From Clostridiales bacterium NK3B98 (GTDB taxonomy: Bacteria > Bacillota > Clostridia > Oscillospirales > Oscillospiraceae): 64,000 nt of DNA. Each line of letters starts with the position of its first letter. Within the stretch, counting starts at the first letter, position 1. This document shows positions 9,138 to 18,360 of this stretch, in pieces. A program made the position numbers and the translations under genes. Where the stretch lies: the NCBI GenBank assembly GCA_000421005.1, contig ATWA01000003.1, positions 58,493-122,492 of the forward strand, given 5' to 3'. Under the pieces are notes generated by a model, which was not told where the DNA came from, ran no database searches, and saw only the letters and a program-made list of their open reading frames with translations.

Positions 9138-10409
9138 TTACTGCTCCCGCTTTCTGGGTCCCTGAATCTGACGGGACACCGCCAGCACCAGCCCCATCTC
9201 TGCCATCTGAATCACCAGAGCGGTGCCGCCATAGCTGAAAAAGGGCAGGGAGATACCGGTGGAGGGAATCAGATTGGTAACCACGGCGATGTTCATAAAC
9301 ACCTGCACCGCCATCAGGGTGGTCACACCCACCACCATCAGCGAGCCAAACCGGTCTCTGGCATGGAGTGCCAGCCAGTAGCCCCGCAGCACCAGCAGGG
9401 CAAAGAGAACAATAATCAGCGTAGCGCCGATCATACCCAGCTCCTCGCAGACGATAGCGAACACATAGTCGTTCATGTTTTCCGGCAGGTACATATATTT
9501 CTGCCGGCTGAGTCCAAAGCCCAGACCGGACACGCCGCCGGAGGAGACGGCGTAGATAGACTGGATGATCTGGAATCCCTTATCCAGCGGGTCGCTCCAC
9601 GGGTCTTGCCACACAGCGAACCGGGCAGAGTTGTATCCGGTGGCCTTGATGTAAAGAAACAGGAATGCCGGCACAGCCACCCCTGCTGCCACGAACCAGC
9701 CCCAATGGATGCCGGCGGTGAACAGAATTGCTGCCGCCGCCGCAAAAATCAGCAGGGTGGCGGACAGGTGGGGCTCCAGCATCAGCAATCCGGCAATGAC
9801 CACCAGCACCACGCCGTAGGGAATCAATTCCTGAAAACCGGTCTTATTGGAAAACCACCTCAGCACCTCCAGCGTATAGCCCCACCGGGTCTGGTTGCGT
9901 CTCCGCTTGGGCGGGCGGCGGCTCAGCTTGCGCATCCGGATCTGTTCGCTCTGTCGTTTGGACAGCCGGGCGGAGAAGAAAATCACCACGGCGATTTTGG
10001 CAATCTCCGAGGGCTGAAAGGTGGTAAAGCCCAGATTCAGCCAGCGCTTTGCGTAGTTGATGGTCACGGCGATTGGGTAGGGCATCACCTTCACCGCCAC
10101 CAGCAGAGCAATGGCAACGGCCAGCGCACCCACGCCCATCCAGCGCATATGCTGATAGTCGATTCTGGACACCACATACATGACTACCACGCCGATGGCA
10201 GCGAAGGCTCCCTGACGTTTGAAATAGTACATATCATCGTAGTTGGTCTTTTCGGACATACTGGCCACATAGGAGGAGGCGGAGTAGAGCATCACCAGAC
10301 CGATGCCCAGAAGCAGCATGGTCAGCATAAGAAAAGGCAGGTCAATGGGGCCCTGCGCCCACTGGCGCTCCCGGCTCATATCCCGTTTGGTTCTCCACAA
10401 CGCAGGCAT
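9138..10409 (-). CDS. ftsW: Peptidoglycan glycosyltransferase FtsW (SEDS family)
   Basis: Septal SEDS polymerase. The 423-residue polytopic protein has about ten membrane segments, starting with DLPFLMLTMLLLGIGLVMLYSASS. It contains the conserved QPSEIAK motif (about residue 139) and the C-terminal GISLPFFSYGGTAL. An unusually basic cytoplasmic loop (RKLSRRPPKRRRNQTR) lies near residues 160-178. AAAGGAG supports the start. It is flanked by mraY and murG, so the septal role is preferred over RodA. Confidence 0.95.
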   Translation of the reverse strand: MPALWRTKRDMSRERQWAQGPIDLPFLMLTMLLLGIGLVMLYSASSYVASMSEKTNYDDMYYFKRQGAFAAIGVVVMYVVSRIDYQHMRWMGVGALAVAIALLVAVKVMPYPIAVTINYAKRWLNLGFTTFQPSEIAKIAVVIFFSARLSKRQSEQIRMRKLSRRPPKRRRNQTRWGYTLEVLRWFSNKTGFQELIPYGVVLVVIAGLLMLEPHLSATLLIFAAAAAILFTAGIHWGWFVAAGVAVPAFLFLYIKATGYNSARFAVWQDPWSDPLDKGFQIIQSIYAVSSGGVSGLGFGLSRQKYMYLPENMNDYVFAIVCEELGMIGATLIIVLFALLVLRGYWLALHARDRFGSLMVVGVTTLMAVQVFMNIAVVTNLIPSTGISLPFFSYGGTALVIQMAEMGLVLAVSRQIQGPRKREQ

Positions 10410-10450
10410 CTGCCCACTCTCCTTTCCGTTTTGTGATCAAATATCCTGAT

Positions 10451-11434
10451 TCAGCGATAGCGGCCCATCACACCCAGCAGCGCCAGCAGACTGCCTGCCA
10501 GCGAAACCAGTGTGAACACCCAAACTACCTTGGTCTCGTGCCAGCCGCCCATCTCAAAATGATGGTGCAGCGGTGCCATGCGGAACACCCGCTTGCCGTG
10601 GGTGAGTTTGAAATAGCCCACCTGAATAATATCGCTCATGGTCTCCGCAATATACACCACGCCCATGAAAATCAGTGCAATGGGAATGTCCAGACCAAAG
10701 GCCAGCGCCGCCACAGCTCCGCCCAGAAAGAGAGAGCCGGTGTCCCCCATAAAGACCTTGGCGGGATAGTGGTTGTAGAGCAGAAAGCCAAACAGCCCGC
10801 CGCACACCGCAGCGGCAAAGACCGCCAGCTCGGTGCGCTGCCAGAGGATGGCAATGAGCATCATCACAATTGCCACTGGCACGGTGACGCAGGATGCCAG
10901 ACCGTCCACGCCGTCGGTGATATTCACGGCGTTTACCGTGCCCACCATAACGAAGGAGGCAAAGGCCAGATACACCGGGAAGGGAATCTGCACGGTGGTA
11001 TTCACAAAGGGCAGATACAGGTCGCTGGTGAGGTAGCCGGTATTGCGCAGCAGCACGATAACCACCAGTGCGGCGGCAAGCTGCAGCAAAAACTTCTGGG
11101 GTGCGGTGAGCCCCTCGTTTTGATGGTGCTTCACCTTCATATAGTCGTCGAAAAAGCCGATGAGGCCATAGATCAACGCCAGCAGCAGCACAATGACAGC
11201 GCCGTAGTTGCCCTGCATCAAATCAGGCAGTCCGGCGGTAAAGACCGCCGCTGTAATGCCCACCATGAACATAATGCCGCCCATGGTAGGGGTACCCTCT
11301 TTGTCTTTATGCCAGACAGGGCCGATTTCCTTGATGCTCTGCCCCGCTTTCATTGCTCTCAGCCACGGAATCACGATTTTGCCCAGCAGCGCCGTCACTG
11401 CGAAGGACACAACTAAACCGATCAGGAATCTCAT
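10451..11434 (-). CDS. mraY: Phospho-N-acetylmuramoyl-pentapeptide-transferase MraY
   Basis: Transfers phospho-MurNAc-pentapeptide to undecaprenyl phosphate to make lipid I. The 327-residue membrane protein has ten hydrophobic segments and the family motifs: substrate DD (GFFDDYMKV), NAVNITDGVDGLA, the magnesium-site MGDTGSLFLGG, and the PLHHHFE histidine cluster. Upstream codons are open, but the ATG at 11434 has GGAGG 8 bases before it and matches the family N-terminus (MRFLIGLVVSF). Confidence 0.97.
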   Translation of the reverse strand: MRFLIGLVVSFAVTALLGKIVIPWLRAMKAGQSIKEIGPVWHKDKEGTPTMGGIMFMVGITAAVFTAGLPDLMQGNYGAVIVLLLALIYGLIGFFDDYMKVKHHQNEGLTAPQKFLLQLAAALVVIVLLRNTGYLTSDLYLPFVNTTVQIPFPVYLAFASFVMVGTVNAVNITDGVDGLASCVTVPVAIVMMLIAILWQRTELAVFAAAVCGGLFGFLLYNHYPAKVFMGDTGSLFLGGAVAALAFGLDIPIALIFMGVVYIAETMSDIIQVGYFKLTHGKRVFRMAPLHHHFEMGGWHETKVVWVFTLVSLAGSLLALLGVMGRYR

Positions 11435-11524
11435 CTTCCGAACCTCCACGTATTGTCTGTATTGCAATCGTAAACAATACCACATTTTCCCGCTGTTTTC
11501 CAGTCCCCGTGATGAAAAAAGCGT

Positions 11525-14017
11525 CTAATTTGAAGCCACGTCTGTGAAGGTTATTCTGTACACATGACCACGGTGAACCTTGGTTCCCGGGGAGACCTCC
11601 TGTCCGGTGCAGACGGTGGTGCTGGTATAGTACCCGTCCGTGCTGACGGCACGCATAAACAGTCCCTCCTGATTCATGGCCTCCATCGCCTCCTTGGGGG
11701 TCATGCCGTGGAGGTCGGGCATCTCTACCAGCTCAGAGGGCATTTCCTCTCCCATGTAGAGGATGACGGTGCTGTTCTGGGGCACACTGCGTCCCTCGTC
11801 GGGAAGCTGCCCGGTGACCACCTCGCCGTCGCCCACGGTGCGGTATTTCAGATTGCTCTTATCCAGCACCTCCTTGGACTCCTGCTCAGTAAAGCCGTGG
11901 CAGTCCGGCATGGGGGTGAGGGAGCCGGTGAAGTTTGAGGAGGAGTACCCCTGTTCATGGCCCCGGTAGTCCAGAATATGGGCGATCAGCTCACCTGCCA
12001 CAGGGGCAGCCATGGTGCCGCCGGAAATCACATCTCCCCGGTCAGTGACGGTACTCTCTCCGTCAACGCTCTTGGGGCGGTCAAACATGACCAGCGCAAT
12101 GATGTCCGGGTCGTTGGCAGGGGCAAAGCCCACAAAGGAGACCCAGTACTCGCCCTTCTTCAAGGTCTGGGCGGTGCCGGTCTTGCCGCCGATCCGGTAG
12201 CCGGGCACATAGGCGTTTTTACCGGTGTATTTGCTCACCACGCCCTCCAGAATCTCCCGGCAGCGCCGGCTGGTTTCCTCGCTGATGACCTGACGGGAGG
12301 GTTCGGTGTCCGCCTGATAGACGGTGTTTCCGCTGTCGTCCACAATGCTGTCCACCACATGGGGCGTGTACAGGTAACCGCCGTTGACCACAGAGTTAAA
12401 GGCGGTAATCAGCTGAATGGGGGTCACCTCAAAGCGCTGGCCGAAGGAGGCCGTCGCCAGCTGGGTCACATGGAAATCGTCATAGGGCCAGATATCGCCG
12501 ATGTTCTCATAGGGAAGGTCGATGCCGGTGGTGTCCAGAATGCCAAAGCGCTCCAGATATTCGTAAAATTTTTCCCTGCCCAGCCGCTGGCCGATGTTAA
12601 TCAGCGCCGGGTTGCAGGAGTGGCCGATGGCCTCAGCCAAATCCTGATGTCCGTGGCCGCTGCGGGCGGAGCAGCGGATGGTCCATGTGTCAATCTGAAC
12701 GCTGCCGGAGCAGTCAAAGCTGGTGTTCTCGTCGATGACCCCCTCTTCCAGTCCCGCTGCCAGCACCATGGCCTTGAAGGTGGAGCCGGGCTCGTAGGTA
12801 TCTGTAATCGCCTTGTTGGTCCACTGCTTGTAAATCGCATCGGCATACGCCTTCTTGTATGCTTCTTCGTAAGAGAGGGGCGTTAATTGCTCAGTGGTGG
12901 GGGCATTGCCATTCTCCGCGGCATTCTCCGCAGTATTCTCCTCGGTATTCTCCGCAGCGGTTTCTGTGGCATTCTCTGCGGCGGCCTCCATGGCAGCTTT
13001 GATCTCCTCCTCTGATTGTTTGACCGCTTCCTCCGCCTGCTTCTCTGCCTTTTTCAGCAGGACCTCGTCGGTCACCTCGGAGTAGTGGTTCAGGTCAAAT
13101 CCGGGAGACTGGGCCATCCCAAGGATACGCCCGGTATCGCATTCCATGACGATAATGACGCCACCGTTCTGGGTCTCATAGCGCTCGCAGTACCGGCTGA
13201 GGGTACTCTCGCAGTAGGTCTGAATGGTAGAATCCAGCGTCAGATGGAGGTTGCTGCCGTCCTTTGCGTCGTAGTAGTCCTGAAAGAAGTTCATCAGGTC
13301 GGTGCCGGCACCGTTTTTGGCTGTGACCACCAGTCCGGGAGAACCTGCCAGCATGGAGTCGTACTTGGACTCCAATCCGTAGGCACCGCCGCTGTCGTTG
13401 GTAAAGCCGATGATCTGCGCCGCCATGTCCGCATAGGGGTAGTACCGCTTGGTATTGGGCTGAAGATAGACGCAGCCGGACAGGTCATAGGCCTCCAGCA
13501 GCGAACGGATCTGGGTTTCCTGCTCCTTCTCCACCTTCTGGGCAAGGCGCTTATACTGGCTCTTGGTATCGGCGCACTTCTCCCGCAGATCGCTCTGGTT
13601 TAGCCCAAGAATCTGGCTCAAATTGGAAATGACCACATTCTCCACATTCCAGCTATAAGGCGCAGTGTCCTTGTTCTTTTTCGCTGCGGCTTCCAGCTTT
13701 TTGTCCAGCTCCTCCTGCCGCTCCACAATCGCCTTGGGGGAGATAATCACGTCATAGACAGTGGAGCTGATGGCCAGCACATTGCCGTCTGCATCGTAGA
13801 TGGTACCCCGGGAGGCGGAGATGGGCAGCTCGGAGGTCTGCTGCTCCACCGCCCGTCGTTCCAGCTCATCGTGGCGCACCACCTGAAGCTGGTAGAGCTG
13901 CCAGATCAGCGGGAGAAAGATCAGCACACCAAAGGCTACCATCAGGATGATGGTTCTGGTCAGCACCAGCCGGTTTGCCTCCCGGCTCAGTTCATGTTGC
14001 ATTCGCTCTTGATTCAC
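11525..14017 (-). CDS. PASTA-domain penicillin-binding protein (FtsI/SpoVD type)
   Basis: Class B transpeptidase for septal or spore peptidoglycan cross-linking. The 830-residue protein has an N-terminal membrane anchor (about 15-37), a PBP dimerisation domain, and a transpeptidase domain with all three motifs: STFK (about 411), SCN (about 467) and KTG (about 611). Two C-terminal PASTA repeats cover about 696-825. Odd feature: an Ala/Glu/Asn-rich low-complexity insert at about 330-375 just before the SxxK motif. The start is a GTG at 14017 with GAGGG upstream; an ATG five codons later is also possible. Its place between ftsL and mraY suggests FtsI; SpoVD is the alternative. Confidence 0.93.
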   Translation of the reverse strand: MNQERMQHELSREANRLVLTRTIILMVAFGVLIFLPLIWQLYQLQVVRHDELERRAVEQQTSELPISASRGTIYDADGNVLAISSTVYDVIISPKAIVERQEELDKKLEAAAKKNKDTAPYSWNVENVVISNLSQILGLNQSDLREKCADTKSQYKRLAQKVEKEQETQIRSLLEAYDLSGCVYLQPNTKRYYPYADMAAQIIGFTNDSGGAYGLESKYDSMLAGSPGLVVTAKNGAGTDLMNFFQDYYDAKDGSNLHLTLDSTIQTYCESTLSRYCERYETQNGGVIIVMECDTGRILGMAQSPGFDLNHYSEVTDEVLLKKAEKQAEEAVKQSEEEIKAAMEAAAENATETAAENTEENTAENAAENGNAPTTEQLTPLSYEEAYKKAYADAIYKQWTNKAITDTYEPGSTFKAMVLAAGLEEGVIDENTSFDCSGSVQIDTWTIRCSARSGHGHQDLAEAIGHSCNPALINIGQRLGREKFYEYLERFGILDTTGIDLPYENIGDIWPYDDFHVTQLATASFGQRFEVTPIQLITAFNSVVNGGYLYTPHVVDSIVDDSGNTVYQADTEPSRQVISEETSRRCREILEGVVSKYTGKNAYVPGYRIGGKTGTAQTLKKGEYWVSFVGFAPANDPDIIALVMFDRPKSVDGESTVTDRGDVISGGTMAAPVAGELIAHILDYRGHEQGYSSSNFTGSLTPMPDCHGFTEQESKEVLDKSNLKYRTVGDGEVVTGQLPDEGRSVPQNSTVILYMGEEMPSELVEMPDLHGMTPKEAMEAMNQEGLFMRAVSTDGYYTSTTVCTGQEVSPGTKVHRGHVYRITFTDVASN

Positions 14018-14187
14018 GTTCGCTTCCCTCTTTGCTGCGTTTTCCCCGGCAAAAACGCCGGGCATGGGGTTTTGGCATAAAATATCCGGATACACGAAAA
14101 AAGGCGCAAGAAAAGAATCTGTTTTCTCACGCCTTGTTCTCATTCTCTTATGGCTTTCCGTATTGGTGTATGTCAGGCAGCCACAGG

Positions 14188-14700
14188 TTATGCCGCCGGG
14201 CCGGAAATCATTTGTTGAATCCGTGCCAGCAGGCCCTCATTCTGGGGCTGGTACACCACGGCGTTGTCCGGCTCAGAGAGGTCTACATAGACCTTCTGGT
14301 TGCTCTTGATCTCGCTCAGCTCGCTGCCGGAGTTCTCGATTGCCTCCTCCAGCGCTGCCTTGTCAAAAATCTCCTCATACTGGGCGGACAGGCTTTTGCC
14401 CTCCTGCTCCAGTGCGTGAAGCTCCGATCTGGCGGTGACTGTCTGAGCATAGACGGTATTCAGTTTGCTGTATCCCACAACGATGAAGGTAAACATCACC
14501 GCAGCCAGCAGCAGCCCCGCTACCGTAAAGGGACTCACCGCCTCACTGGGACGGAGGTTTACACGGGTGCGGTTATGTATCTGCTGCTGGGAGCTTCTTC
14601 TGGGGCGTACCAGCGGCAATTCATAGAGATGCGACTGCCGCTCCCGGCGCTGAGGCCCGGAGGTTTGGCGCACATCATATTGTCTTGCGGCATTGGCCAT
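14188..14700 (-). CDS. ftsL: FtsL-like septum formation initiator
   Basis: A 170-residue bitopic protein: basic N-terminal tail with many Arg and Gln, one transmembrane helix (VAGLLLAAVMFTFIVVGYSKL, about 73-93), then a coiled coil (about 100-145) of heptad-like Leu/Glu residues. This is the FtsL/DivIC layout, and the position between rsmH and the PBP gene is that of ftsL. Sequence conservation in this family is weak, so the call rests on topology and place. The ATG at 14700 has AGAGG upstream; open codons before it overlap rsmH. Confidence 0.85.
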   Translation of the reverse strand: MANAARQYDVRQTSGPQRRERQSHLYELPLVRPRRSSQQQIHNRTRVNLRPSEAVSPFTVAGLLLAAVMFTFIVVGYSKLNTVYAQTVTARSELHALEQEGKSLSAQYEEIFDKAALEEAIENSGSELSEIKSNQKVYVDLSEPDNAVVYQPQNEGLLARIQQMISGPAA

Positions 14701-14761
14701 AGAGTAAATCCTCTTTTCTATCCGTAAAACCCGGTCACTGGGACCGGAATTTGTTCTTCTG

Positions 14762-15697
14762 TTAGCAGTGCTGGCAAATACGCAGCTTGGCGCTTCTGGC
14801 CCGGGGGTTCTCCCCAATCTCCGCTGCGGAGGGCAAAATGGGCTTTCTGGGGGTCAGCTCCACCCGGGGCTTGTTTCCGCACACGCACACCGGAAACTCC
14901 GGCGGACAGGTACAGCCTCGGGCAGCGGCAGCCATGGCAGTTTTGACAATGCGGTCTTCCAGAGAGTGGAAGGAAATCACGCACAGCCTGCCCCCGGGAT
15001 TCAGCCGGTCAATGGCTGCGTCCATGGTATGGGCAACGGCGGCAAGCTCGTCATTGACTGCAATACGCAGCGCCTGAAAGGTGCGCTTGGCCGGGTGCTG
15101 CTTCTCACGAAGTGCCTGTGCAGGCAGGGCGCTGCGGATAATCTCCACCAGTTCCAGCGTGGTATGGATCTCCCCCGCCTCCCGGGCCTTGCAGATGCCT
15201 GCGGCAACCCGGCTGGCGTAGCGCTCCTCACCATAGCGGCTGATGATGTCCCGCAGCTCCTCTTGGGAGTAGCAGTTGACCACTTCCCCGGCGGTGAGGC
15301 TTTGGCTCTGATCCATACGCATATCCAGCGGCGCATCCTGCATATAGGAAAATCCACGGCTGGCATCGTCCAACTGAGGGGAGGACACGCCCAGATCCAG
15401 CAGAATCCCATCCACTGCGGGAATGCCCAGCTCATCCAGCACATGAGGCAAGTCGGAAAAATTGCTGTGTACCAGCGTCACCCGCTCCAGCAGAGCGCCA
15501 AACCGCTCCGGTGCGGCATCCAGCGCCGCCTGATCCCGGTCAATGGCGATCAGCCTTCCGGTGGTCAATCGACGGGCAATCTCCCGGGAATGACCTGCCC
15601 GGCCAAGGGTTCCGTCTACATAAATCCCCTCCGGTCGGATTTGAAGCCCCTGAATACATTCCTCCAGCAGCACCGGCCGGTGCGTAAATTCAGACAT
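14762..15697 (-). CDS. rsmH: 16S rRNA (cytosine1402-N4)-methyltransferase RsmH
   Basis: SAM-dependent methylation of C1402 in the ribosomal P site. The 311-residue protein shows the N-terminal HRPVLLEECI, the SAM-binding DGTLGRAGHSREI (about 30-42), DLGVSSPQLDDASRGFS, and the C-terminal RLCVISFHSLEDRIVK. The start at 15697 has GGAAGGA upstream. It is first in the dcw cluster, behind a good promoter. mraZ, which usually precedes rsmH, is absent. Confidence 0.97.
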   Translation of the reverse strand: MSEFTHRPVLLEECIQGLQIRPEGIYVDGTLGRAGHSREIARRLTTGRLIAIDRDQAALDAAPERFGALLERVTLVHSNFSDLPHVLDELGIPAVDGILLDLGVSSPQLDDASRGFSYMQDAPLDMRMDQSQSLTAGEVVNCYSQEELRDIISRYGEERYASRVAAGICKAREAGEIHTTLELVEIIRSALPAQALREKQHPAKRTFQALRIAVNDELAAVAHTMDAAIDRLNPGGRLCVISFHSLEDRIVKTAMAAAARGCTCPPEFPVCVCGNKPRVELTPRKPILPSAAEIGENPRARSAKLRICQHC

Positions 15698-15752
15698 CGC
15701 CGACCGTCCTTCCTGAGTTGATCTCCTGTATTGCCTTGCTTCCATGGGATAT

Positions 15753-15781
15753 AGTATAAATCCAACGGAACAGAATTGCAA
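15753..15781 (-). promoter_or_regulatory. Promoter of the division/cell-wall cluster
   Basis: On the minus strand TTGCAA (15781-15776) and TATACT (15758-15753) are 17 bases apart, about 50 bases before the rsmH start. No other strong promoter was seen inside the cluster. Confidence 0.7.
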
Positions 15782-16013
15782 CCCCTTGTAACTAATTTTT
15801 TTGTAAACCCAAGTCAATTATCTTTTTATTTCCACGGGATTATTCTGTTTTCTCTTAATAATGCAGAAAATTAGTTCAGTTTTTACCCAAAACCAATGTT
15901 TTGCAGTCCTGTAACCTTTTGTGATTATGTTAATTTCAGGGGAGGAACGCCGTCGTTTTCTTTCTTTTCCTGTCTGGCGCTTTGTATCATCTTTGCTCAA
16001 AAGCAGGAGAAAA
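15782..16013. other. AT-rich intergenic region
   Basis: AT-rich spacer between the dcw promoter and the lipoprotein terminator. It includes several A/T runs that could act as an UP element on the minus strand. No supported gene is present. Confidence 0.5.
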
Positions 16014-16041
16014 ACCGGCTCTATCTTGCGATAAAGCCGGT
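16010..16041 (-). terminator. Terminator of the lipoprotein gene
   Basis: A 12-bp stem with one mismatch (16014-16025 with 16030-16041) and tetraloop, followed on the minus strand by TTTT. Confidence 0.8.
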
Positions 16042-16064
16042 AAACGGTGACAAAGAATTACGAA

Positions 16065-16535
16065 TTATCGATTTGTGGCAGGTCTGGTATCTGTGCCGTC
16101 CATGGCCGTCTCTGCCCCGTCAATCACACCGTCCGCCACCCGCTCGGTGCCGTTGATAATGCCGTCAGTCACATCCTCCACAGCGTCTGCCGCCCGATCC
16201 ACAGCGCCTTCCGCACGGTTATCGTTCACGGTGTTCCGGTCACGATAGGTGCCATCCTCCACTCTGCCGTTCTCGTTGGCATAATAGCGGGCGTCCGCAG
16301 AGTCGTCGGTGGCGGGAATGCCGCCGTCCATACGCTGTGTCTCATTTCGGTCAGCCGCCCGCTGGGCATCTGTGGCAGTGGTATCACGGTTGGCAGCGTT
16401 GTCCTCCATACCAGTGACCGTACGGTCGGTGTTGGTGCCAGTGGTGTTGTCCGGGCGGACCATATCACCCCTGCTTCCGCATCCGGCAAGGCTCAGCGCC
16501 ATGGCCAGCGCAAGGGCGGTCATCCATCCTTTCAT
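16065..16535 (-). CDS. Small Asp/Thr-rich lipoprotein
   Basis: A 156-residue predicted lipoprotein. The signal peptide MKGWMTALALAMALSLAGC ends in a lipobox (LAGC), so Cys19 would be lipidated and the protein tethered outside the membrane. The mature part is low complexity: Asp, Asn, Thr and Arg early, then Ala/Asp repeats such as AVDRAADAVEDVTDG, which may form an amphipathic helix. No known domain is recognised. AAAGGAGG lies 7 bases before the chosen ATG (16535); an ATG 6 bases earlier is too close to that site. Confidence 0.8.
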   Translation of the reverse strand: MKGWMTALALAMALSLAGCGSRGDMVRPDNTTGTNTDRTVTGMEDNAANRDTTATDAQRAADRNETQRMDGGIPATDDSADARYYANENGRVEDGTYRDRNTVNDNRAEGAVDRAADAVEDVTDGIINGTERVADGVIDGAETAMDGTDTRPATNR

Positions 16536-16653
16536 TTCCATTCCTCCTTTACCATTGCGGCGAATGCAGTTTCGCCAGCGTGGGTAGTTTCTCCGTCCAA
16601 GCCGGGAGATATGCTGGAAAAAGATGGATTTTGATTGTTTGATTCATTCATGC

Positions 16654-16681
16654 AAAAAGGCCGGAGGTTTCCCCTCCGGCC
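16654..16681 (-). terminator. nagB terminator
   Basis: A 9-bp GC-rich stem (16659-16667 with 16673-16681) followed on the minus strand by five T (16658-16654). Confidence 0.85.
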
Positions 16682-16696
16682 CATGAATTGGAACGC

Positions 16697-17488
16697 TTAC
16701 AGACGCTCTGCCTTCTCGATGTCCAGGAAATACTTGTAGGTGTCCACCGTCAGCTCGCCGCAGGCAGCCTCATCGCAGGCGATGATGGCACCGTTGTGCA
16801 TCTGAAGTGCGCTGCAGGTCCACTTCTGGCTGACGCTGCCCTCTACCGTGGCGGCCAGAGCTCGCGCCTTGTTGTGGCCGTTAATCAGCACCAGAACCTC
16901 CTTGGAGTCGGTGACGGTGCCGATGCCCACGCTCAGTGCCTGTGCAGGCACCTTCTCCGGGTCATTGCCGAAGAAACGGCTGTTGACAATCCGGGTGTCG
17001 GTGGTCAGGTCACGCACGCCGGTACGGGAGGTCAGGGAGGTAAAGGGCTCGTTGAAGGCCAGGTGTCCGTCCACGCCGATGCCGCCCATGAACAGGTCAA
17101 TGCCGCCGTAGGAGGCGATCTTCGCCTCATAACGGGCGCACTCAGCGGCGGGGTCGTCAGTCATGCCGTTGAGGATGTTGATGTTCTCCGGCTTCATGTC
17201 CACCAGATGGTCGAAGAAATTGTCGTGCATGAAGTACCAGTAGCTCCGGTCATGCTCATGAGGCAGGCCGAGGTACTCGTCCATATTGAAGGTGACCACG
17301 TTGGCGAAGCTGACCTCACCGGCCTTGTTCATGCGAACCAGCTCCTGATAGACCCCGATGGGGCTGGAACCGGTGGGCAGTCCCAGCACAAAGGGACGCT
17401 CCTCCTTGTGGGCGTTGATCTTGGCAGCGATGTAGTTGGCTGCCCACTTACTCATTTTATCGTAATTGTCCTGAATAACAACTCTCAT
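16697..17488 (-). CDS. nagB: Glucosamine-6-phosphate deaminase NagB
   Basis: Interconverts glucosamine-6-phosphate and fructose-6-phosphate plus ammonia. The 263-residue enzyme has phosphate-binding LPTGSSPIGVY (about 37-47), catalytic NMDEY (about 70), and the active-site GIGVDGHLAFNEP (Asp, His, Glu; about 136-148). AAAAGGAG precedes the ATG. It is second in a two-gene operon behind a hexapeptide acyltransferase, and that operon's leader contains a glmS ribozyme. This suggests regulation by GlcN6P and a possible biosynthetic role; no glmS gene is in the window. The substitution of NagB for GlmS is inference. Confidence 0.95.
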   Translation of the reverse strand: MRVVIQDNYDKMSKWAANYIAAKINAHKEERPFVLGLPTGSSPIGVYQELVRMNKAGEVSFANVVTFNMDEYLGLPHEHDRSYWYFMHDNFFDHLVDMKPENINILNGMTDDPAAECARYEAKIASYGGIDLFMGGIGVDGHLAFNEPFTSLTSRTGVRDLTTDTRIVNSRFFGNDPEKVPAQALSVGIGTVTDSKEVLVLINGHNKARALAATVEGSVSQKWTCSALQMHNGAIIACDEAACGELTVDTYKYFLDIEKAERL

Positions 17489-17510
17489 AATATATGCTCC
17501 TTTTCCAAGC

Positions 17511-18167
17511 TCACCGTTTGGTGATAACTACGCCGTTGTTGCGATAGATGCTGTTCTCCGGTACCACGCCCCGCACGCAGGAGGTGGGATAGACGTTGCT
17601 GTGTCTGCCGATGACGGTGCCGGGGTTGCAGACTGCATTGCAGCCCACTTCCACATAGTCGCCCAGCATAGCGCCGAACTTCTTAATGCCCGTCTCGATC
17701 TGCTCTGTGCCGTTGTGTACCACCACCAGCTTTTTGTCGCTCTTCACGTTGGAGGTGATGGAGCCGGCACCCATGTGGCTGAAATAGCCCAGAATGGAGT
17801 CGCCCACATAGTTATAGTGGGGGGTCTGAACGTGGTCGAACAGAATCACGTTTTTCAGCTCCACGCTGTTGCCCACCACGCAGTTGGCACCCACCAGTGC
17901 ACTGCCCCGGATAAAGGCACCGTGACGCACCTCAGTCTCCGGGCCGATGATGCAGGGGGCACCCAGATACGCCGTGGGCGCCACAGTGGCGGTACGATGC
18001 ACCCATACCTGGGGCTCCCGCTCCACATACTCCTCCCCCAGAGTGGGGCCCAGAGCGAGGATCATCTCTTTGATCCCCTTCAGCGCCTCCCACGGGTAGG
18101 TAAACTGGCGCAGATAATCTGCGGCGAGGGTGTGTTCCAAATCATACAGTTGAGAAATGGTATACAT
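17511..18167 (-). CDS. Left-handed beta-helix acyl-/nucleotidyltransferase-like protein (GlmU C-terminal type)
   Basis: A 218-residue protein made largely of hexapeptide repeats (TVAPTAYLGAPCIIGPETEVRHG and onward, residues 70-200) forming a left-handed beta helix. Family members in Firmicutes are often named UDP-GlcNAc pyrophosphorylase, though the pyrophosphorylase Rossmann domain is absent. GlcN-1-P acetylation is a plausible role. A His at HMGAGS (about 132) may be catalytic. AAGGAG supports the start. It is first in the nagB operon, 62 bases after the glmS ribozyme, so an amino-sugar role is likely. Confidence 0.8.
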   Translation of the reverse strand: MYTISQLYDLEHTLAADYLRQFTYPWEALKGIKEMILALGPTLGEEYVEREPQVWVHRTATVAPTAYLGAPCIIGPETEVRHGAFIRGSALVGANCVVGNSVELKNVILFDHVQTPHYNYVGDSILGYFSHMGAGSITSNVKSDKKLVVVHNGTEQIETGIKKFGAMLGDYVEVGCNAVCNPGTVIGRHSNVYPTSCVRGVVPENSIYRNNGVVITKR

Positions 18168-18224
18168 AACTACTCCTTGCACATTCCGTTGCAGGAAGAT
18201 TGCGGCACTCTCCCCTCTGTATCC

Positions 18225-18360
18225 ACATAAGGAGGTCTTTGTTCCGGTGTTGATTCCGGTGTTTGCCCCTCCTCTGACGACCTGGGCAGGCCGTGGCAGC
18301 ATCCGCCGAGTCTTTCGATCACTGCCATCCTCGTCAACCGTCTCCGGTCCAGGCGCTTCC
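18225..18360 (-). promoter_or_regulatory. glmS ribozyme (GlcN6P-activated self-cleaving riboswitch)
   Basis: The minus-strand leader contains the glmS core in order: cleavage-site context A|GCGCC (expected cut between 18357 and 18356), a very short P1 capped by GAGA, GTTGACGAGG, ATCGAAAGA, CTCGGCGGATGC, and a GGCAG/CTGCC pairing. A 3' P3/P4-like domain closes with AGGAGG/CCTCCT near 18265 and 18230. These match the conserved nucleotides of the glmS family as I recall them. It is followed by the hexapeptide transferase start at 18167. In known cases GlcN6P binding cleaves the mRNA and lowers expression. Confidence 0.88.

Noticed and set aside
7731..10436. A 901-codon plus-strand open frame
   Set aside because: It is antisense to murG and ftsW, has no ribosome site, and its His/Gln/Gly-rich product is typical of a reverse-frame shadow of GC-rich genes.
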